The position numbers were made by a program, and so were the translations under genes. This document shows, one piece after another, positions 6,039 to 10,009 of a stretch of DNA of 10,009 bases. The notes under the pieces are model-generated. The model saw nothing but the letters and a program-made list of their open reading frames with translations, made no database searches and was not told where the DNA came from. Positions within the stretch are counted from its first letter, which is position 1. Every line of letters begins with the position of its first letter. The stretch is from Chloroflexota bacterium (GTDB lineage: Bacteria; Chloroflexota; Limnocylindria; Limnocylindrales; CSP1-4): positions 1 to 10,009 of the forward strand of contig JAJYEB010000045.1 in assembly GCA_021790375.1 (NCBI GenBank), read 5' to 3'.

Positions 6039-6044
6039 AGGAGG
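6039..6044 (+). promoter_or_regulatory. Strong Shine-Dalgarno of the YciI-like gene
   Basis: AGGAGG with 7-base spacing to the ATG at 6052. It decides that start against an upstream in-frame ATG at 5944, which lies inside the direct-repeat array. Confidence 0.8.
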
Positions 6045-6051
6045 CGCACCC

Positions 6052-6381
6052 ATGGTGTCCAGCGAGATCCCCGAGGGGATCGAGATCGAGCACGTGTGGG
6101 CAATCGAGGCGGAGTACGCGGCCGACGGAGAGGCCCGCCGACGCCCGGTCCGGCACGCCCACCTCGCCAACCTCGCGCGGCTCATGCGCGAGGGGGTCGT
6201 GATCGTGGCCGGAGCGGTGGGCAATGTCGAGTCGGCGTTCATCGTGGTACGGGTGGCGGACGAGGCTGCGGCGCGCGACCTCGCCGAGCACGACGTGTAC
6301 TGGACGTCGGGCGCCTGGTCGAGCATCCGGATCCGGCCGTACGGCATGGTCGTGCTGCGGGACCCGAACCCGCGCGCGTGA
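6052..6381 (+). CDS. YciI-like protein (YCII-related domain)
   Basis: 109 aa, the usual size for a single-domain YCII-related protein with a dimeric ferredoxin-like alpha/beta fold. Matching features are a strand in the first 20 residues (IEIEHVWAIEAEY), then R-H-A-H-L (34-38) with His35 and His37. Next come L-x-x-G-x-x-x-x-A-G (about 45-54), a strand ESAFIVVRV, a helix DEAAARDLAEHDVYW with the conserved Asp81, and a final strand IRIRPYGMVVL. Family members are thought to use a His-Asp pair for small-molecule chemistry, and the substrate is generally unknown. The gene shares GTGA (6378-6381) with the following hydrolase, so the two are translated together and may act in one pathway. Confidence 0.82.
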   Translation: MVSSEIPEGIEIEHVWAIEAEYAADGEARRRPVRHAHLANLARLMREGVVIVAGAVGNVESAFIVVRVADEAAARDLAEHDVYWTSGAWSSIRIRPYGMVVLRDPNPRA

Positions 6382-7220
6382 CTGCGGGACGCGCCCGCGG
6401 GCTCGACGGCGCTGCCGTGGACACGGCACCGGTGCGCCATGCCGTCTCGGCCGACGGGACGCCGGTCGCGTTCGAGCGGACGGGCCACGGCCCGGCGATC
6501 GTGCTCGTCCACGGGGGATTCGTGGATCGCCGCGCGAGCGTGCCGGTGGCCACCGAACTGGCGCGGCAGTTCACGGTGGTGCTCGTCGATCGACGCGGCC
6601 ATGGCGAGAGCGGCCCGTACCGCGACGACCACGCCATCGAGCGCGAGTTCGAGGACGTCGCCGCCGTGGTGGCCGCCCTGCCCCGCCCCGTGACCCTGGT
6701 GGGTCACTCCTACGGCGCCTGGTGTGCGCTCCACGGCGCGCTGCTGTCTGCCCGGTCGGGCGTCCCCGTCGCTCGACTCGTGCTCTACGAGCCGCCTCCC
6801 CTGTGGGACGTTCGCGACCCGGTGATCGACCGGATCCGGTCCACCCTGGCCGCCGGAGCGACCGACGAGGCGGTGGCGATCCTGCTGCGGGACGTGACCG
6901 GCATCCCGGGGCCCACGGTCGAGCGCCTCCAAGGGTCGCCCTTCTGGCAGCTCGTCAGCGCCAACGCCCGCGGTTTCGTGCCGGAGCTGGAGGCGGGTCG
7001 GAGGTTCGCCATCGACCCGGAGGCGGTTCGCACGCTGAGCACGCCGACACTGCTGCTGGTAGGCACGGAGAGCCCACCGTTCCTGCGGCCGGTGACCGAC
7101 CGGCTCGCGTCGCTCCTGCCGGACGCGCGGGTCCGGGAGATCGAGGGGCAGGGCCACGGTGCCATGTCGTCCGTGCCCGCGCATTTCGCCGCGCTCGTCG
7201 CAGAGTTCGCGAGGAGTTGA
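6378..7220 (+). CDS. Alpha/beta-fold hydrolase
   Basis: 280 aa from the GTG at 6378. The oxyanion-hole motif is LVHGGF (44-48), followed by VVLVDRRGHGESG (67-79). The nucleophile elbow GHSYGA contains Ser111. The likely acid is Glu231 in LLLVGTESP, and the catalytic histidine is His260 in GQGHGAM. The complete triad indicates an active hydrolase, such as an esterase or C-C/epoxide-type enzyme; the substrate is not predictable. The cap region is small (about 145-205). The GTG overlaps the stop of the YciI-like gene (GTGA), pointing to coupling. A second in-frame GTG at 6417 would remove 13 residues ahead of the conserved fold and is also possible. A long in-frame extension further upstream is out-of-frame YciI sequence and is not coding. 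Confidence 0.92.
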   Translation: MTAGRARGLDGAAVDTAPVRHAVSADGTPVAFERTGHGPAIVLVHGGFVDRRASVPVATELARQFTVVLVDRRGHGESGPYRDDHAIEREFEDVAAVVAALPRPVTLVGHSYGAWCALHGALLSARSGVPVARLVLYEPPPLWDVRDPVIDRIRSTLAAGATDEAVAILLRDVTGIPGPTVERLQGSPFWQLVSANARGFVPELEAGRRFAIDPEAVRTLSTPTLLLVGTESPPFLRPVTDRLASLLPDARVREIEGQGHGAMSSVPAHFAALVAEFARS

Positions 7221-7260
7221 GCGCGCCGGGACACCCGGAGGGACCGCACGCACAGGGAAG

Positions 7261-7297
7261 ACGCGAGAGCGGCAGGACGTGCCCGCCACTCTCGCGT
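7261..7297 (+). terminator. Long stem-loop between the hydrolase and heliorhodopsin genes
   Basis: Arms ACGCGAGAG (7261-7269) and CTCTCGCGT (7289-7297) pair perfectly over 9 bp. After a C/A mismatch they continue with GGC/GCC and then GG/CC around a small loop. The structure starts 41 bases after the hydrolase stop and about 160 bases before the heliorhodopsin ATG. It is probably a terminator for the upstream pair, though no T-run follows. It could also be a leader structure or operator for the heliorhodopsin gene. Confidence 0.5.
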
Positions 7298-7439
7298 GGT
7301 GAACGGTCGTGGACCCCAACGGAGCCGGCCGGTCGACGGGGCCGTGGCGGTGGATGGCGGCGTCGAGTCACGCCCGCCGGCAATCCCATTCGGCTCCTGG
7401 CCCGAAGAGATGTCTGGAGCGCAGACCGCGCCGCACGAC

Positions 7440-7445
7440 GGGGAG
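7440..7445 (+). promoter_or_regulatory. Shine-Dalgarno of the heliorhodopsin gene
   Basis: GGGGAG, 10 bases before the ATG at 7456. It supports that start over an in-frame ATG at 7309, whose extra 49 residues are Arg/Pro/Trp-rich and unlike a heliorhodopsin N-terminus. Confidence 0.5.
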
Positions 7446-7455
7446 ACCGAAGCCC

Positions 7456-8277
7456 ATGACCGCCAACACCGCATCGCTCGCCGACCGGCGGCTGCCCATC
7501 GCCGCCGACCGGGCAGGCAGCCTCTTCCGCTGGAACGCCGTCCTGGCGATCCTGCATTTCGCCCAGTTCGCCGCGATCCTCGCCCTCTCGTTCGCCCGGA
7601 ACCCGATCGTGACTGCCCCGGTTGTGAGCGGCTACCTCTCGTTCGACCGGGCGACGAGCACGCTGGTCCCGGCCCAGCGCGCGATCCTGGACCTGCCGAT
7701 CGGGCCGGCCGTCGCGGTCTTCTTCCTGGTCAGCGCCGTGGCGCACGCCGCCCTCGCCTTCCCGGCCCGTGGCTGGTACGAACGCCGCCTGGCGCGCGGG
7801 CAGAACCCGGCGCGGTGGATGGAATACGCGGTCTCGTCGAGCGTCATGATCGTGGTCATTGCCACGCTGGCCGGCGTCCAGGAGATCGGGACGCTGGTCG
7901 CCATCTTCGGCGTCAACGCCGCGATGAACCTGTTCGGATGGAGCATGGAGGCCGCCAACGAGGGACGGGAGCGGCCGCAGTGGCTGCACTACCTGTTCGG
8001 CTGCATTGCCGGCGCGGTCCCCTGGATCGTCATCGGCATCGCGCTGCTGACCGCTGCGACGGCGCCCGGCGCGGCGGCCATCCCCGGGTTCGTGATCGCG
8101 ATCTTCGTCTCGCTGTTCGCCTTCTTCAACGTGTTCGCGATCAACATGGTCCTGCAGTACCGCAAGGTCGGCCCATGGCGCGACTACCTCCACGGGGAGC
8201 GCGTGTACATGCTCCTCAGCCTGCTCGCCAAGACCGCGCTCGCCTGGCAGGTCTTCGCCGGCACGCTTCGCCCGTAG
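7456..8277 (+). CDS. heR: Heliorhodopsin (retinal-binding seven-helix photoreceptor)
   Basis: 273 aa, the normal heliorhodopsin size. Seven hydrophobic segments are visible, and the final one carries LLSLLAKTALAWQVFAGTL, with Lys259 as the Schiff-base lysine for retinal. RWMEYAVSSSVMIVVIA (120-136) is the helix-3 signature, with Glu123 as the expected counterion. The Glu-to-Lys spacing of 136 is close to that of characterised heliorhodopsins. His34 (helix 1) and His97 (helix 2) correspond to conserved family histidines. NMVLQYRKVGPWRDYLHGERVY (about 230-251) is also typical. Heliorhodopsins sit in the membrane inverted relative to type-1 rhodopsins, have long photocycles, and mostly do not pump ions. 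A sensory or enzyme-modulating role is suspected. There is no fused domain and no partner downstream. The gene lies 235 bp after the hydrolase and converges on the V-ATPase operon. Confidence 0.95.
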   Translation: MTANTASLADRRLPIAADRAGSLFRWNAVLAILHFAQFAAILALSFARNPIVTAPVVSGYLSFDRATSTLVPAQRAILDLPIGPAVAVFFLVSAVAHAALAFPARGWYERRLARGQNPARWMEYAVSSSVMIVVIATLAGVQEIGTLVAIFGVNAAMNLFGWSMEAANEGRERPQWLHYLFGCIAGAVPWIVIGIALLTAATAPGAAAIPGFVIAIFVSLFAFFNVFAINMVLQYRKVGPWRDYLHGERVYMLLSLLAKTALAWQVFAGTLRP

Positions 8278-8308
8278 GCGACCGGCAGTCGACCGGGCAC
8301 GGTCACCG

Positions 8309-8355
8309 CGCGCCCCGGGCCCCCACGCGGCACGCCGGGGACCGGGCCCGGCGCG
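8309..8355. terminator. GC-rich stem-loop between convergent heliorhodopsin and ATPase D genes
   Basis: CGCGCC-CC-GGGCCC (8309-8322, CC bulged) pairs with GGGCCC-GGCGCG (8344-8355) around a 21-base loop. An alternative stem CCCCGG/CCGGGG (8313-8318 with 8335-8340) competes with it. It lies 31 bases after the heliorhodopsin stop and touches the ATPase D stop (8356-8358), so it could end transcription in both directions. No T-run is seen. Confidence 0.4.
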
Positions 8356-9003
8356 TCAGCCGAGGGGGGCCCTGGACACCCGCGCCGCGCGACGCGTCTT
8401 GACGCGCTTGAGCCGGAACCGGTCGTCGCGCTCACGCTGCTCGAGGGCCAGCTCGATCGCGCGCGTCTCGTCCTCCAGCCGCGGGACGATCCGCGTGCGC
8501 AGCGCGTTCACCCGGCTCCTCGTCCGCCGGATCTCGCGTGCCAGCCGCCGCACGCGCGCCTCCACCGTCGCCTGCCGGATCGCGATCGTGAGCTCCTCCT
8601 CGAAGCGCAGGGCGGCCAGCTCGAGGGCGGGCCCCGACGCCGCCAGCGCGCGGCCCCGTCCCTCCGGCGTGCGCACCAGGTCGCGCGGCGCCACCGCCGG
8701 GACGGGAACGCCGAGCACGGTCAGGGGGAGCAGATCGACCCCCTCCTCGCGGTCCGGGGGCAGCGCGGCCGCCGCCGACACGACCACGTCGCCCAGGCGA
8801 ACCTCGGCCTCGAGCAGCGCGAGGCGGGCCGCGGCCGCGGCACGGTCGAGCTCCTCGTACGACGCGAAGACGAGCGGCACCTCCCGGTAGAACTCCCGCA
8901 GCAGCGCGTCCCGCTTCTGCTCGAGCAGGGATTGCCCCTGCCGCGCCAGCTCCAGGCGCGCCTTCCCGAGGAGCAGCGCCATCCGGCTGCGGCTGCCGTT
9001 CAT
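8356..9003 (-). CDS. ntpD: V/A-type ATP synthase subunit D (central rotor stalk)
   Basis: 215 aa, as usual for V/A-ATPase subunit D. The N-terminus runs SRMALLLGKARLELARQGQ, then LLEQKRDALLREF (about 26-38), the D-family helix signature. A variable middle follows (about 75-125, including PLTVLGVPVPAV). The C-terminal helix, RLAREIRRTRSRVNALRTRIVPRLEDE (about 153-179), is the partner strand of the antiparallel coiled coil that forms the central shaft. The basic, disordered tail (200-215) is typical. The ATG at 9003 overlaps the stop of subunit B (ATGA), and GGAGGA (complement of 9013-9018) lies 9 bases upstream. D transmits rotation between the A3B3 head and the membrane rotor. It is the last gene of the operon here, because the next gene lies on the other strand. 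Confidence 0.93.
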   Translation of the reverse strand: MNGSRSRMALLLGKARLELARQGQSLLEQKRDALLREFYREVPLVFASYEELDRAAAAARLALLEAEVRLGDVVVSAAAALPPDREEGVDLLPLTVLGVPVPAVAPRDLVRTPEGRGRALAASGPALELAALRFEEELTIAIRQATVEARVRRLAREIRRTRSRVNALRTRIVPRLEDETRAIELALEQRERDDRFRLKRVKTRRAARVSRAPLG

Positions 9004-10009
9004 GCCCGGGGTTCCTCCGGGCGCCACCACCGGTCGATCAGCTCGTCCGGCAGGCGCGTCAGCTCCTCGCGGGGAATGATCGCCAGGAGCCGCCAGGCCA
9101 CCTCGAACGTCTCGTCGATGCCGCGGCGCTGCGGACCCTGCCCGATCAGCTCGGTCTCGAAGCGGTCGGCGAAGCCGAGGATCCGTCGCTCGGACTCCTT
9201 GAGCGCGGCCTCGCCGATGACCGTGATGAGGCGACGCAGCTCCCGGCCCCGCGCGTACAGGGCGTACAGCTGGTCGGCCACGACACGGTGCTCCGGCCTC
9301 GTCTTGCCCTCCCCGATCCCGGCGTTCATGAGCCGGGACAGGCAGGGCAGCGCGTCGATCGGCGGGAAGATGCCGCGCGCGTGGAGCTCGCGCGAGAGGA
9401 CGATCTGCCCCTCGGTGATGTAGCCGGTCAGGTCGGGGATGGGGTGGGTGATGTCGTCGTCCGGCATCGTGACGATCGGCATCACGGTGAGGGAGCCGGG
9501 CCTCCCGATGACGCGGCCGGCGCGCTCGAACAGCGTCGCCAGGTCGGTGTACAGGTATCCCGGGTAGCCACGCCGGCCCGGGATCTCCTCGCGTGCCGTG
9601 GAGAGCTCGCGCAGCGCCTCGCCGTAGGCCGTGATGTCGGTCATCACGACCAGCACGTCCATCCCCATGTCGAAGGCGAGGTGCTCCGCCAGGCTCAGCG
9701 CGCACCGCGGCGCCAGCAGCCGCTCGATGGCGGGATCGTCCGCCAGGTTGAGGAAGAGCGCCAGGCGGTCGAGCGAGCCCGCCGACGCGAACGCGTCGAG
9801 GAACGCGTCCGCCCCACGGCGCGTGATCCCCATCGCCGCGAAGACGGTGGCGAACCGCTCGGATCCCAGCAGCCGCGCCCCGGTCGCGATCCGCGCGGCG
9901 AGCTCGTCGGCGGGAAGGCCGGCGCCCGTGAAGATCGGCAGCTTCTGGCCGCGAACCAGGCTGTCGAGCAGGTCGATCGCGGCGATCCCGGTCTCGCTGA
10001 AGTCAGCAG
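9000..10009 (-). CDS. ntpB: V/A-type ATP synthase subunit B (N-terminus beyond window)
   Basis: The C-terminal 335 residues are visible. The N-terminal roughly 120-130 lie past the right edge. Family motifs in order are FSETGIAAIDLLDSLVRGQKLPIF, FAAMGITRRGADAF, LNLADDPAIERLLAPR, AREEIPGRRGYPGYLYTDLATLFERAGR, DDITHPIPDLTGYITEGQIVLSREL, and GIFPPIDALPCLSRLMNAGIGEGKTR. B is the regulatory, non-catalytic nucleotide-site subunit that alternates with catalytic A in the head. The frame is open to the edge with no break. The catalytic A gene is expected immediately upstream, beyond 10009. The enzyme may make ATP or pump H+ or Na+; the direction and ion cannot be read from B and D. Confidence 0.96.
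   Translation of the reverse strand, partial: ADFSETGIAAIDLLDSLVRGQKLPIFTGAGLPADELAARIATGARLLGSERFATVFAAMGITRRGADAFLDAFASAGSLDRLALFLNLADDPAIERLLAPRCALSLAEHLAFDMGMDVLVVMTDITAYGEALRELSTAREEIPGRRGYPGYLYTDLATLFERAGRVIGRPGSLTVMPIVTMPDDDITHPIPDLTGYITEGQIVLSRELHARGIFPPIDALPCLSRLMNAGIGEGKTRPEHRVVADQLYALYARGRELRRLITVIGEAALKESERRILGFADRFETELIGQGPQRRGIDETFEVAWRLLAIIPREELTRLPDELIDRWWRPEEPRA

Larger units (their letters stand above)
5612..6051. other. 440-bp stretch without a convincing gene
   Basis: Between the bactofilin-like gene's duplicated tail and the YciI-like gene I see no protein with a recognisable domain on either strand. The long frames crossing it are arginine/proline/glycine-rich GC-driven shadows of the downstream genes. 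It holds the second mini-ORF, a stem at 5701-5720, a stem at 5801-5817, a 19-bp direct-repeat array (5918-5992) and the Shine-Dalgarno of the YciI-like gene. I see no tRNA cloverleaf. Confidence 0.6.

Noticed and set aside
5612..6051. tRNA or other structured RNA gene in the geneless stretch
   Set aside because: Individual stems exist (5701-5720, 5801-5817), but I see no cloverleaf, T-loop or other recognisable RNA signature.
5841..6377. In-frame upstream extension of the alpha/beta hydrolase
   Set aside because: It runs through the direct repeats and over the YciI-like gene in another frame, with shadow composition. The GTG at 6378 overlapping the YciI stop is the natural start.
5721..7319. 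Minus-strand open frame of 532 aa opposite the YciI-like and hydrolase genes
   Set aside because: Low-complexity Arg-rich translation with no motif. The plus-strand genes have full catalytic motifs, a Shine-Dalgarno and GTGA coupling. Long antisense frames are expected at this GC content.
7309..7455. N-terminal extension of heliorhodopsin from the ATG at 7309
   Set aside because: The 49 extra residues are Arg/Pro/Trp-rich and unlike the family, whereas the ATG at 7456 has a GGGGAG ahead and gives the usual length.

Overview
The window is a very GC-rich stretch (roughly 70% by eye) from a bacterial chromosome. No phage, transposon, CRISPR array, rRNA or tRNA is visible. A lineage cannot be read directly. 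A V/A-type ATPase operon, a heliorhodopsin, a GerMN/Gmad2 lipoprotein and the GC content together fit a monoderm-like, high-GC lineage such as Chloroflexota (Limnocylindria-like) or a deep actinobacterium. That is inference.

Layout, left to right. (1) The 5' end of an SRAP/YedK-type abasic-site protein runs off the left edge on the minus strand, divergent from a compact amidase-signature hydrolase on the plus strand (402-1649). (2) A minus-strand SAM-dependent methyltransferase (1692-2453) converges on the amidase and diverges from a plus-strand GerMN-Gmad2 lipoprotein (about 2569-3570). (3) A 20-bp tandem array of mini-hairpins (3579-3668) separates the lipoprotein from a convergent, membrane-anchored LuxR-type regulator (3661-4521). 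(4) The regulator is divergent from a secreted/membrane protein with a bactofilin-like repeat region (4614-5555), whose 3' end carries a near-perfect 56-bp tandem duplication. (5) A 440-bp stretch without a convincing gene holds the second duplication copy, hairpins and a 19-bp direct-repeat array. It leads into a YciI-like protein and an alpha/beta hydrolase that overlap by GTGA (6052-7220). (6) After a 9-bp-arm hairpin comes a complete heliorhodopsin gene (7456-8277), the most distinctive gene here. (7) It converges on the minus-strand end of a V/A-type ATPase operon: subunit D (8356-9003) and a 5'-truncated subunit B (9000 to the right edge), joined by an ATGA overlap.

Two tight translational couplings are visible (YciI/hydrolase and ATPase B/D). 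The LuxR regulator and the bactofilin-like protein share a 92-bp divergent control region, so local or autoregulation is plausible. The heliorhodopsin has no operon partner downstream. Its upstream same-strand neighbours are the YciI/hydrolase pair, 235 bp away beyond the hairpin. No single multi-gene novel system is evident. The most unusual signals are the heliorhodopsin, the membrane LuxR regulator, and three short tandem-repeat structures in intergenic positions.
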